A DNA stretch of 64,000 bases from WSZJ01 sp964590435 (GTDB lineage: Bacteria > Planctomycetota > MHYJ01 > WSZJ01), in contig CAZPWT010000019.1 of the NCBI GenBank assembly GCA_964590435.1, forward strand, positions 20,327 through 84,326, read 5' to 3'. The position numbers were made by a program, and so were the translations under genes. The notes below the pieces were generated by a model. The model was not told where the DNA came from and did not search any database. It was given only the letters and a program-made list of their open reading frames with translations. Positions 55,626-63,826 of the stretch are shown here, in pieces (positions within the stretch are counted from its first letter, which is position 1; each line of letters starts with the position of its first letter).

Positions 55626-57782
55626 CTACTTCAATCGTTCCGCCAACCTCGTATACCTCATCCTCTCCCGATCGTTCGCCACGGCGGTGCGCAGCGCCCT
55701 CTTCGACCCGACAATCGCGACAAACCGCTTCCCCCGCGTGATCGCCGTGTAGAGCAGGTTGCGCTGGAGCATCGGGAAGTGCTGCGTGTGGAGAGCGATG
55801 ACGGCCGCGGGGTACTCGCTCCCCTGCGACTTGTGGATCGTGCAGGCGTAGGCGAGGTCGAGCACGTCGAGGCCGTCGGCATCGTAGGCGCAGGGGCGGC
55901 CGTCGAACGCGACGGTGACGATGCCGTCGGCGGAGTCCACCGCGGTGACCACGCCGAGGTCCCCGTTAAAGACGTCGAGCTCGTAGTCGTTCTTGACCTG
56001 CATCACCTTGTCGCCGATGCGGAGGTTGCGCTGCGGGACGGCCTTCGCGCCCTTCGCGTTCAGGCGTTCCTGGAGCGCGGCGTTGAGCGCGATCGCGCCG
56101 AGCGTCCCCTTGTGCATCGGCACCAGCACCTGCACGTCCGCCGGCGTCAGGCCGAGCTTCCGCGGCAGCTCCCGCGACGCCAGCTCCACGATCGCCGCCA
56201 GCGCTTCCTCGGGATTCTCCTTCTCCACGAACGCGAAGTCCTCGCCGAGCGGCTCGGGCATCTCGCCGTGCAGGACGGCGTGCGCGTTGGTGACGATGAG
56301 CGAACGGGCCTCCTGGCGGAAGATGTGCGTGAGGCGGACGGTCTCGACGGCGCGGGAAGCGATGACGTCGCGCAGGACGCTCCCGGGGCCTACCGACGGG
56401 AGCTGGTCGGCATCACCGACGAGGATGAGGCGCGCGGAGGGCGGGACGGCGTCGAGGAGCAGCCCGAACAGTGCGATGTCGAGCATCGACGCCTCGTCCA
56501 CGATCACGACGTCGGCCTCGAGCGGGTGGACGTGGTCGCGCTGCGGCACTCCCCTCTTCGGATTCCATTCCAGCGCGCGGTGAATCGTCTTGGCTTTCTC
56601 GCCGGAAGCGGCCTCGAGCCGCCGCGAGGCGCGCCCCGTCGGCGTGCAGAGCGCGAGGCGCAGGTTCTTGGCCTTGAAGATCTCCGTCAACCCGCGCACG
56701 AGCGTCGTTTTGCCGGTGCCGGGCCCGCCGGTGATCACCGTCGCCTTGTTGCGGATCCCCGACAGGATCGCCTGCCGCTGCCCCTCGGCCAGCTTGATGT
56801 GCGCCCGCCCCTCGAACCACGCCAGCGCCTTGTCCGCGTCGATCGGGACGTCGACGGGCGGCGCGTCGAGAAGCGCCCTCAGGCTCTGCGCGGCGGCGAC
56901 CTCGGCGGCGTGGAGCTCGAGCGCATAGACGCCGCCGTTCTCGATCACGACGAGCCGCTTCTCCGAGAGCCGCGCGATCGCGTCCGCCGCTGAAGCGCCC
57001 TCCGGCCCGAGCAGCTCCTGCGTCCGCTCGGCGAGCTCCTCGCGCGGCAGGTAGCAGTGCCCTTCCGATTGCGATTCGCGCAGGATGTGCATGGCGCCGG
57101 CCTCGGCCCGCTCGGGGGCGGAGGGCGGAATGCCGAGGTTGAACGCGATGCGGTCCGCCGTGAGGAACCCGATGCCGGCGACCTCGGCGGAGAGGCGGTA
57201 CGGGTCGCTTTTGACCACCTCGGTCGTGCGCGGCCCGTACCTCTTCCAGACGCGCACGGCGAGCGCGGTGCCGAGCCCGAGCGACAGCAGGAACGTCATC
57301 GTCTCGTGGACCGCGCGCTGCTCTTTCCACCCCGCGGCGATCGCCTTGGCCTTCTTGCCCATCCCGTGGATTGCGCGCAGCCGCTCCGGCTCGTCCGTCA
57401 GCACGTCGAGCGTCTTCGCGCCGAACGCCGCGACGATCTTCTCCGCCGTCTTCGGCCCGACCCCCGCGATCACGCCGCTTCCCAGGTACTTCGCGATCCC
57501 CGCCGCCGTCGTCGGCAGAACGGGCGTGAACGAAGCGACCTTGAACTGGCGCCCGTAGCGGCGGTCCTCGATCCAGGCGCCCTTGAGGCGGACGGTCTCG
57601 CCGATCCGCACGCCGAGGAGGTTGCCGACCGCCGTCACGAAGTCGCGCTCGCCTTCCACCTGCAGCCGCACGACCGACCAGCCGTTCTCCTCGTTCACGA
57701 ACGTGAACCGCTCCAGCACGCCTTCGAGCGTGTCGGGTGCCGCATCCGGTCCGGGGAACAGGTCGCGCATGAGGGCGGGCAT
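55626..57782 (-). CDS. recD2: RecD2-type DNA helicase
   Basis: A 718-residue SF1B helicase. The N-terminal OB-like region and helix-hairpin-helix GVGPKTAEKI (about 110) precede the ATPase core: P-loop ITGGPGTGKTTLVRG (about 350), Walker B ADVVIVDEASMLD (about 425), VGDADQLPSVGPG, and the C-terminal CTIHKSQGSEYPAVI-like segment (about 650). RecD2 unwinds DNA 5' to 3' and acts in recombination or replication-fork maintenance. Start 57782 is chosen; ATG 57770 is possible. Confidence 0.93.
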   Translation of the reverse strand: MPALMRDLFPGPDAAPDTLEGVLERFTFVNEENGWSVVRLQVEGERDFVTAVGNLLGVRIGETVRLKGAWIEDRRYGRQFKVASFTPVLPTTAAGIAKYLGSGVIAGVGPKTAEKIVAAFGAKTLDVLTDEPERLRAIHGMGKKAKAIAAGWKEQRAVHETMTFLLSLGLGTALAVRVWKRYGPRTTEVVKSDPYRLSAEVAGIGFLTADRIAFNLGIPPSAPERAEAGAMHILRESQSEGHCYLPREELAERTQELLGPEGASAADAIARLSEKRLVVIENGGVYALELHAAEVAAAQSLRALLDAPPVDVPIDADKALAWFEGRAHIKLAEGQRQAILSGIRNKATVITGGPGTGKTTLVRGLTEIFKAKNLRLALCTPTGRASRRLEAASGEKAKTIHRALEWNPKRGVPQRDHVHPLEADVVIVDEASMLDIALFGLLLDAVPPSARLILVGDADQLPSVGPGSVLRDVIASRAVETVRLTHIFRQEARSLIVTNAHAVLHGEMPEPLGEDFAFVEKENPEEALAAIVELASRELPRKLGLTPADVQVLVPMHKGTLGAIALNAALQERLNAKGAKAVPQRNLRIGDKVMQVKNDYELDVFNGDLGVVTAVDSADGIVTVAFDGRPCAYDADGLDVLDLAYACTIHKSQGSEYPAAVIALHTQHFPMLQRNLLYTAITRGKRFVAIVGSKRALRTAVANDRERMRYTRLAERLK

Positions 57783-57868
57783 TGTGGGAAGCGTGCCCGT
57801 GGGAAGCAAGACACCCAGCCGGGCAATTCGCCCGGCCTGTGCGCACGGTCCTGTCCCAGCGCAAGCCG

Positions 57869-57985
57869 CTCCGTGCCTGTCCGTGCGTTTCCGTGCGCTC
57901 CGTGATCTGCACCTTCTTTGTCCGCCGGCGCTCGAGACAAACGGCGTTTCACGGAGTGCACGGAAAGGCACGGACAAGCACGGAG
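57869..57985. repeat. Word-repeat hairpin element (CCGTGCxTxT words) in a divergent gap
   Basis: Two 37-bp arms, 57869-57905 and the inverse of 57949-57985, agree at 34 of 37 positions. Each arm is four tandem copies of a 10-bp CCGTGC-type word. The loop is 43 nt. It lies between the recD2 start and the candidate selenoprotein gene. Confidence 0.8.
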
Positions 57986-58067
57986 AGGCGGACCTGGGAA
58001 TCGGTTTCGCCGCTCAAGTTGCCCCACGGTTTTCCGGTACACTCCCGACCACATCCCGGGAGAGCCC

Positions 58068-59108
58068 ATGCGGATCGCTGCCATAGCCCTTTCGCTCGCC
58101 CTCGCGCTTCCCGGCCTCGCCGAGCAGGCGACGGTGTCGGGGAAGGTCCTCGACGCGGACGGAAAGCCGGTCGCCGACGCCTCGGTCGGGACGCTCTGGG
58201 TGTTCGGGAAGAACTCGTTCCCCGTCGGCAACGAACTCACGAAGGCCGACGGGTCATTCACGGTGAAGTTCAACTGGAACGGCCGTTGCTCGCCGATCCT
58301 CGCGATGGACTCCGAGCGCCAGCGGGGCGCGCTCCAGGTTTTCGAGGATCCTTCGAAACCGCTCGAATTGCGGCTCGGGCCGCTCACGACGGTCACGGTC
58401 GGGCTGGACCGCAATGCCAACACGCTCGATGGGGGGGCGGTCAACGCGCAGTGGATCGTCCGGGGCAGGAAGCCCGCCTTCGGCAGCCTCCGGGTCACTT
58501 CCTCTTCCTTTGAAATTGCCGTTCCCGCAGGCGACTACACCGTCGCGATCGCGCACGCCGAGCTGCGCTACGTGGAGAAGGACGTGACGGTCCCGGCCGG
58601 CGAGGCCTTCGACGCCGGCACGCTCGCGACCGAGCTCACGCCGATCGCCGCGGCGTACGGAAAGCCCGCGCCAGCCTGGTTCGCGGCGGACACGCGCGGG
58701 CTGCCGAAGGACGTCCAGCCGGCGGCGCTCAAGGGGAAATGGGTCCTCATCGAGTTCTGGGGGACCGGGTGACACTCGTGCGTGGAGAGCAGTCTGCCCT
58801 CCCTGAAGAAGTTCTACGAATCGCACAAGGACCAGAGGGACAAGTTTGAGATCATCGCGTTCTCGGGGTCGTCCGCGGGCACGATGGCCGAGCTCGAGAA
58901 GCAGATGAAGCCGTACGAGGAGAAGAACTGGGGCGGGCCGCTGCCGTTCCCGATCCTCCTCGACCAGACGGGCAAGACGTGGAAGGCGTGGGGGATCGTC
59001 GCACTCCCCCGGTACGTGCTCATCGACCCGGACGGGAACGTCGTGCGGGGCGGGAGCGAAGCCGCGCTGGAAAAGATCCTGAAGGCCGAAGAGGAGACGC
59101 AGAAATGA
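58068..59108 (+). CDS. TlpA-like thioredoxin, candidate selenoprotein (in-frame TGA at the redox cysteine)
   Basis: A 346-codon secreted protein with a signal peptide (MRIAAIALSLALALPGLA). Residues about 20-190 are a carboxypeptidase-regulatory-like beta domain (ATVSGKVLDADGKPVADASV), followed by a TlpA-type thioredoxin domain. At codon 235 (58770-58772) TGA interrupts VLIEFWGTG-TGA-HSCVESSLPSL. The codon stands where thioredoxins have the first Cys of CxxC, and the second Cys (TGC) is kept. The frame then continues with good coding sequence to a TGA at 59108. The downstream paralogue has Cys at the same place (FWGSWCNTSS). A SECIS-like hairpin lies 16 nt after the TGA. Selenocysteine insertion is the likeliest reading. 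A recent nonsense mutation is the alternative. GGGAGA precedes the ATG. Confidence 0.8.
58784..58802 (+). promoter_or_regulatory. SECIS-like hairpin for selenocysteine insertion
   Basis: GGAG-A-GCA (58784-58791), a GTC apex (58792-58794) and TGC-C-CTCC (58795-58802) fold into a short stem with one mismatch and a GU in the apical loop. It begins 11 nt after the TGA, and its apex core GCAGTCTGC starts 16 nt after it. From memory, E. coli fdhF has a nearly identical apex, GCAGGTCTGC, 15 nt after its UGA. Confidence 0.6.
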
Positions 59109-60175
59109 AGAAGCCCGCGATCGCCGCCCTGCTGTTCGCCGCCACCGTCGCGCTGGCCGAGGACAAGCCGCCCCCGTCGCGCAAGATCGAGGGGTTCACG
59201 GTCGACACGAGCAACGTCCTGCAGGTGGACGCCGAGCTCGCGCTCTCCTGGACCTGGGACGCTGGCAAGGCCGCCCCCGCCGCCGGGATCAAGTCGGACG
59301 CGAAGGGGCACTTCGAGCACACGTTCAAGAAGTGGCCGGGAAGCGTGCTCGTGCTGGCCTACGACAAGGAGCGCGACCACGGCTGCCTCTTCAATATCAC
59401 CGACGAACTCTCGAAGAAACCGCTGACCGTCCGCCTCGGGCCGCTGGTCAAGGTCAAGGGGAAGATCGTCGCCCCGAATCCCGAGGCGCCGCTTCCCAAG
59501 GACGGCGTGACGTTCACGATCGCGACGCTGGAGGGGAATGTCGACGTCCTCAAGGCGAAGGCGGACGACAAGGGGATCGCGCTTCGGATCCCGCCGGGGA
59601 AGTACAAGCTCAAGTGGTCGCACGACGGGTTCCGCGCGATCGAGCAGGAGTTCGAGGCGGGCCCGCGCGCCGAGCTCGACCTGGGGACGCTCAAGGCGGA
59701 GCCGACGCCGATTTCGATCGGCCTCGGCAAGACGATGCCGCCGTTCAACGCCGGCTTCGTGCGCGGCGGCAAGCCGGACCTGCAGATCTCGGACTACAAG
59801 GGCAAGTGGGTGCTGCTGCTGTTCTGGGGCTCCTGGTGCAACACGAGCTCGACGCAGTGGATCCCGAACCTGATCCAGTTCGACGAGCGGCTGAAGCCGC
59901 GCTACACGAACTACCAGATCCTCGCGTACCACGACGCTTCGGCGAAGACGTTCACGGAAATGGAAGAGAAGCTCGCGACGCACGGGGAGCTGCACTGGAA
60001 CCCGCACAACATCCCGTTCCCGCTGCTGCTCGACGCGCAGGAAAAAGGGACGGTCAAGGAGTGGGGCGTGACGGGCGAGCCGATCGTGCTCCTGTTCGAC
60101 ACGGAGGGAAAGCTCGTCAAGGTGGCGCGCGACTACGCCATGCTCGAGAAGGCGCTCATGGGCGAGCCGTACTAG
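59105..60175 (+). CDS. TlpA-like thioredoxin-fold protein, paralogue of the selenoprotein candidate
   Basis: A 356-residue secreted protein with a signal peptide (MKKPAIAALLFAATVALA), a beta-rich N-terminal domain and a TlpA domain around residue 236 (KGKWVLLLFWGSWCNTSSTQ). The redox motif is C-N-T-S, so the resolving Cys is Ser. It overlaps the upstream gene by 4 nt and follows the same plan, so the two arose by duplication. Together they may form a periplasmic redox pair, with the selenocysteine and Cys acting on each other or on a shared substrate. Confidence 0.85.
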   Translation: MKKPAIAALLFAATVALAEDKPPPSRKIEGFTVDTSNVLQVDAELALSWTWDAGKAAPAAGIKSDAKGHFEHTFKKWPGSVLVLAYDKERDHGCLFNITDELSKKPLTVRLGPLVKVKGKIVAPNPEAPLPKDGVTFTIATLEGNVDVLKAKADDKGIALRIPPGKYKLKWSHDGFRAIEQEFEAGPRAELDLGTLKAEPTPISIGLGKTMPPFNAGFVRGGKPDLQISDYKGKWVLLLFWGSWCNTSSTQWIPNLIQFDERLKPRYTNYQILAYHDASAKTFTEMEEKLATHGELHWNPHNIPFPLLLDAQEKGTVKEWGVTGEPIVLLFDTEGKLVKVARDYAMLEKALMGEPY

Positions 60176-60870
60176 TGGAGAAGTACGGCCCGGAGTACTA
60201 CGCGGCGCGCCGGATGTCCGAGGGGAACGAGGACCACGTCCCGCGGACGCTGGCGAAGGTGAAGCGCGTCGTGAAGCTGGCGCCGGCGATGCGCGTGCTG
60301 GAGGTCGGCTGCGGGCTCGGCGGGCTGACGCGGGCGCTGGCGGCGGAAGTGGCGCACGTGACCGGGATCGACATCTCGGCGCACGCCATCGCGCAGGCGA
60401 CGCCGGCGCCGAACGCGTCGTTCGAGGAGGCCGACGCGCTCTCCTACCGCCCCGCCGGCAAGTTCGAGCTCGTCCTCGCCCTCGCCGTCTTCGAGCACTT
60501 CGGCGCGAAGGAGCGCGAGAAGTTCCTCCGCCGCGCCCGCGGCTGGCTCTCCCCCGGCGGCCGCCTCGTCCTCCACGTCCCGATCGCCGAGTCGTGGAGC
60601 GCCAGGCGCCGCCGCTCGCGCCGCCGCGTCGACCAGCACATCGAGGGCCCCGACTACACCGGCGACCCGACGCACAAGGCCACTTTCTCCGTCCGCACCT
60701 TCCGCGCCGCCATCCGCGAGGGCGGGTTCGCCATCGCCAAAGAATGGATCCGCTTCTCCCGCCTCGGCTGGCCCGCCGGCTGGGCCCGCGTCGCGATGAG
60801 CGCGCTTCCCGCCCGCGTTCGGGAGACATTCGCGATGGAAGCGATCGCGGCCGCGGAGCCGATGAAATGA
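60175..60870 (+). CDS. Class I SAM-dependent methyltransferase
   Basis: A 231-residue Rossmann methyltransferase starting with GTG that shares one base with the previous stop. MRVLEVGCGLGGLTRALAA (motif I), HVTGIDISAHAIAQA and GKFELVLALAVFEHFG (motif IV) are clear. A basic loop after residue 145 (ARRRRSRRRVDQ) is unusual. The substrate is unknown. Confidence 0.8.
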   Translation: MEKYGPEYYAARRMSEGNEDHVPRTLAKVKRVVKLAPAMRVLEVGCGLGGLTRALAAEVAHVTGIDISAHAIAQATPAPNASFEEADALSYRPAGKFELVLALAVFEHFGAKEREKFLRRARGWLSPGGRLVLHVPIAESWSARRRRSRRRVDQHIEGPDYTGDPTHKATFSVRTFRAAIREGGFAIAKEWIRFSRLGWPAGWARVAMSALPARVRETFAMEAIAAAEPMK

Positions 60871-61532
60871 GCCTCTGGCAGAAAATCACCGGCCGCGAGC
60901 CCAAGGACCCCACCCGCTACCCCGACTCCGGCGCCCAGTTGACCCTCCTCCTCGGCGGCGCCGGCCCCAACGCCGCCATCGTCCGCGCTTCCCGCCGCCG
61001 CGTCGTCGTCGCCGACCTCCGCCGCGCCCCCGGCGTCGACCTCGTCGCCGACCTCGAACGCCCGCTTCCCTTCCGCGATGGCGCGTTCGACGAGGTGTTC
61101 TCGCTCGAGTTCATCGAGCACGTCCCCCACCCCGACCTCCCCCGCGTCCTCAGCGAATGCCGCCGCGTCCTCCGCCCCGGCGGCCAGTGGCTCTCCGGCT
61201 GCCCCGACATGGAAGTCCTCGCGTCGTGGTTCGCGCTCCAGTGCGACTGCGTGGACGGCTGGCAGGCCAACCCGAAATGCAAGGCCTGCGGCGGCAAGGC
61301 CCGCATCTCCCCGTCGCGGTGGCTGAAGGGCGTCTTCGGGAACCAGGAGGACTACGGGGACCGGCGGAGGGGGGATACGCACAAAAACGGGTTGTGGTTC
61401 GGGAGGTTGAAGGGACTGCTGGAGGAGGCGGGGTTTGGGGGGGTCCGGCGGCGAGATGCCGGGACGTATTACGCTCCGCTCAAGGCGGATTCGAAGCTGG
61501 TGATCGAGGCGCGAGGGGGAGCGGGCGTCTGA
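60867..61532 (+). CDS. SAM-dependent methyltransferase with zinc-binding insert
   Basis: A 221-residue methyltransferase-fold protein (FDEVFSLEFIEHVPHPDLPR and RVLRPGGQWLSGCPDMEVL), overlapping the previous gene by 4 nt. Between the core strands it has a cysteine cluster, CDCVDGW and KCKACGGKARISPSRW, likely a zinc-binding insert. Motif I (the glycine loop) is degenerate. It may act with its neighbour on a shared substrate. Confidence 0.7.
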   Translation: MSLWQKITGREPKDPTRYPDSGAQLTLLLGGAGPNAAIVRASRRRVVVADLRRAPGVDLVADLERPLPFRDGAFDEVFSLEFIEHVPHPDLPRVLSECRRVLRPGGQWLSGCPDMEVLASWFALQCDCVDGWQANPKCKACGGKARISPSRWLKGVFGNQEDYGDRRRGDTHKNGLWFGRLKGLLEEAGFGGVRRRDAGTYYAPLKADSKLVIEARGGAGV

Positions 61533-61576
61533 GGACCCCGCGAGCCGACCTATCAAACAGTCAGGGGAACGCGGAA

Positions 61577-61876
61577 ATGGGCATCTTCCGAGCTATTAGG
61601 TCCTGGTTTCTTCGGGGCACTTCGCCATCAGTGCTGGACAAGTATGCCGATCTGATCCGCGCAGGATGCAGCGAACGACAGACTCAGGACATGACGTGTC
61701 CCAAGTGTGGTGGTCGGCTGAACATCTCGTTCAGTAGAGAAGGCAGCAACTGCGCTCTTACCTGTCCCGCAGATCCCTTTCACTGCTATCGAGCCTTCCG
61801 GGTGGATGCTCCTCCGGCCTGGTGGACGTCCCACGCCTCCGACGGTTGGTTTTCCGACGCTCAACGGCCAACGTAG
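61577..61876 (+). CDS. Small zinc-ribbon protein
   Basis: A 99-residue protein with a CPKCGG (about 42-47) and later CALTCPADPFHC cysteine set that could bind one zinc. The N-terminus is basic and aromatic. No family is recognised. AGGGGA lies 10 nt before the ATG. Confidence 0.55.
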   Translation: MGIFRAIRSWFLRGTSPSVLDKYADLIRAGCSERQTQDMTCPKCGGRLNISFSREGSNCALTCPADPFHCYRAFRVDAPPAWWTSHASDGWFSDAQRPT

Positions 61877-62483
61877 TACTCCCTCGCCGGAGTGTAGGTG
61901 CTCAACTCCAAGACTTAACTCCCACCACCGCGCCGTCCACCGCTTCCCCTCCGCCCCAGGCCACCCCACACGACCTGTTGGGCCTCCTCGATGCGATTCC
62001 CCGCGACCTCTTTCTTGACCCTGAGCGAGCGAAGGCGTTCGACTCGCTGCGCTCGCTCACGCCGGACGAGTCGAAGGGTCCGACGCCCCTGCTTGGGACT
62101 CCCCCGATCCTCCCGGCCCCGACCACGCTTCACAGCCCGACTCCGACCCCGGGGATCACGATGACCACCGCGACGACGGCCCCGACCCCGATTCCGAGGA
62201 CATCGCGTAGGGTTCGTTCGAGCTCAGCTCGACCCTCCCGCCGCTCCCCGTGTCGCAGCGCGCCGGGAAACAGGGCCGTTCGCGCATGATTTGCGCCCGC
62301 CGGCGGGTCTAAAGTTGCCGGCCGCGAAGCGTTCGCAGCCCGCAAGCCCCGCCGACCTGCCCCCGACGCCCCCCGGGGGGCGTCGGGGGCAGGTCCAGGG
62401 CCCATCCCACGCGGCCGGCGGCGCGGGGGGGGCATTTCGAAGTGCCTATAAGTGAAGCGGTCATGAGCTCATTTTGCTGGAGA
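61877..62483. other. 607-bp gene-poor region with decayed coding and a palindrome
   Basis: No intact gene is supported. Around 61950-62095 one plus-strand frame reads like protein (HDLLGLLDAIPRDLFLDPER), and a different frame around 62100-62211 gives an acidic tail ending PDSEDIA-stop. This is what a frameshifted gene end would look like. A 42-bp perfect palindrome lies at 62354-62395. Confidence 0.5.
62354..62395. repeat. 42-bp perfect palindrome
   Basis: The 21 bases 62354-62374, beginning GACCTGCCCCCGACG, are followed at once by their exact inverse complement at 62375-62395, with no loop. Such a perfect, spacerless, GC-rich palindrome is rare. It resembles a cruciform, an IS end or a site for a dimeric recombinase. 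Confidence 0.85.
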
Positions 62484-63284
62484 TCACTTCCAGAGAAGCT
62501 GGATGAGTTCTGGATTTGGAAGACGAAGTTTGATGCGATCGGAATTCTGCGAATCCGAACGGGGAGTCGTTTGTGGCGTGAACTGAATTCGAAAGCTCCT
62601 GGATCCTCCTCTATTCGTGCAGATTGCTTGAGCCCTGCCGCGAACGGTCGTTTCCAGGTAGTACCAGAAGAAGCCAGCACCAAGAATCACCACTGCAATA
62701 CCAGTGAGAATTACCGCAGGACCGGCCTTCGGCGCGACAGACTCAACCAGTTTTAGCCAAGCGAACACCAGCATCCACAGTAACGGCGCAAGAGCGAGTG
62801 CGGCGGTCGTATGAAGAGTTTCAGCTCCCGACCACGAAGCATCGCACTTCGTGCAGAGTGGGATTTCGAGTCGCACACGCGTTCCAGAGTGTTCAGCTGC
62901 CAGGTGCCAGAGTGCACCGATCGGCCAAAGAACCACGCATGTCAATGCGGCTTCGTTAGTCATTTTGGAGTTCCAGATGAGACGCGATCTGACTTGGCAC
63001 TCGCGGTCAGCGCAGATCAGACATCCGCGTTTCGGTAACACGTGAGAACTCGACAAGATCAACTCGTCTTCACTCCACTCGAATCCATGCGGCCTGGGCG
63101 GAGTCTTGAGGATTTCCGGCTCCCCATCCATCACCTTTGGACTCTGCCCGGCGCGGCCCATTCTCTGGCCCTGAATCACGTTTTCGAACCCGCAGACCGA
63201 GCAGCGCATCCGATCTTTCTCATCACCGAGTCTGGGCGCCAAGTTCTCGCCGCAGCTCATGCAGAATTGTTGCGACACACTCAT
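62484..63284 (-). CDS. Zinc-ribbon/membrane protein
   Basis: A 266-residue protein. The N-terminus holds a zinc ribbon (CMSCGENLAPRLG, then CSVCGFENVIQG). A second cysteine group (CLICADRECQ) and later CTKCDASW follow. Three membrane helices lie around 108-125, 165-185 and 190-210. A C-terminal cytoplasmic tail is basic. No family is recognised. It starts directly after the stop of the upstream gene. Confidence 0.68.
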   Translation of the reverse strand: MSVSQQFCMSCGENLAPRLGDEKDRMRCSVCGFENVIQGQRMGRAGQSPKVMDGEPEILKTPPRPHGFEWSEDELILSSSHVLPKRGCLICADRECQVRSRLIWNSKMTNEAALTCVVLWPIGALWHLAAEHSGTRVRLEIPLCTKCDASWSGAETLHTTAALALAPLLWMLVFAWLKLVESVAPKAGPAVILTGIAVVILGAGFFWYYLETTVRGRAQAICTNRGGSRSFRIQFTPQTTPRSDSQNSDRIKLRLPNPELIQLLWK

Positions 63285-63794
63285 CTAAGTTCTCCCAGAC
63301 GTAATCTTGTCCCCTGCGTCAGTCTTCACGTCAGGACCTCCCTTTCTCAACGACTTGAGCGAGAACAAGATCATCCCGAAGATGACGGCGATGATCATCC
63401 ACTCGAGCATCATCTGACGACCATCGATCTCAGATGACTTGTACCGAGTTGGTTGGTGAAAGAAAAAGCTCCTGCCCACCGACTCTCGTCTGCCGCTGCC
63501 AACGGGAACTCGCCAGACCGGAAACGCAGCTGTAACAACGATCAGGCAGATTCCGGCGGCCGTAGTGACTCGAGCCAGCTTTCCTGTTCGAAGCCAATGA
63601 CCGAAGCTCGATCCGAACACCGAGAATCCTGATTTGGCGAGGGATTCGCGAGGGCTTGGGCGGGATGAGGCGGCGAGGTTAGGCACTTGATTCAGAGATC
63701 GGCAGTACGGGCAATGAAGCGTCTTGCCGGCGAGTGCGCTTTGCACCTCGATGGTTCGGTTACAGGATGTGCACTCGAACGCGGAGTTTTCCAT
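63285..63794 (-). CDS. Zinc-ribbon/two-helix membrane protein
   Basis: A 169-residue protein with an N-terminal zinc ribbon of the zinc-ribbon-2 type (FECTSCNRTIEVQ and LHCPYCRSLNQVP), a basic linker and two membrane helices (about 78-96 and 131-148). Its stop is adjacent to the start of the next gene, forming a two-gene operon of zinc-ribbon membrane proteins. The function is unknown. Confidence 0.68.
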   Translation of the reverse strand: MENSAFECTSCNRTIEVQSALAGKTLHCPYCRSLNQVPNLAASSRPSPRESLAKSGFSVFGSSFGHWLRTGKLARVTTAAGICLIVVTAAFPVWRVPVGSGRRESVGRSFFFHQPTRYKSSEIDGRQMMLEWMIIAVIFGMILFSLKSLRKGGPDVKTDAGDKITSGRT

Positions 63795-63826
63795 GGGGAG
63801 TTTCTTCGGAAATCTTACGACCTAGC

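Noticed and set aside
33804..57985. CRISPR array from repeated short words
   Set aside because: The repeats are degenerate 6-10 bp words arranged as inverted arms, without fixed-length spacers or any cas gene.
58068..58772. Reading the TGA at 58770 as the true end of a 234-residue protein
   Set aside because: The frame stays coding across it, the second thioredoxin Cys follows at once, and the paralogue has Cys at that position.
58782..59108. Independent small gene starting at GTG 58782
   Set aside because: It would begin inside a thioredoxin domain and lack half of the fold; it is the continuation of the upstream frame.
61822..62289. 155-codon plus-strand frame as a gene
   Set aside because: Thr/Pro/Ser-rich ends and a likely frame change in the middle; only part reads like protein, so it is described as a decayed region.
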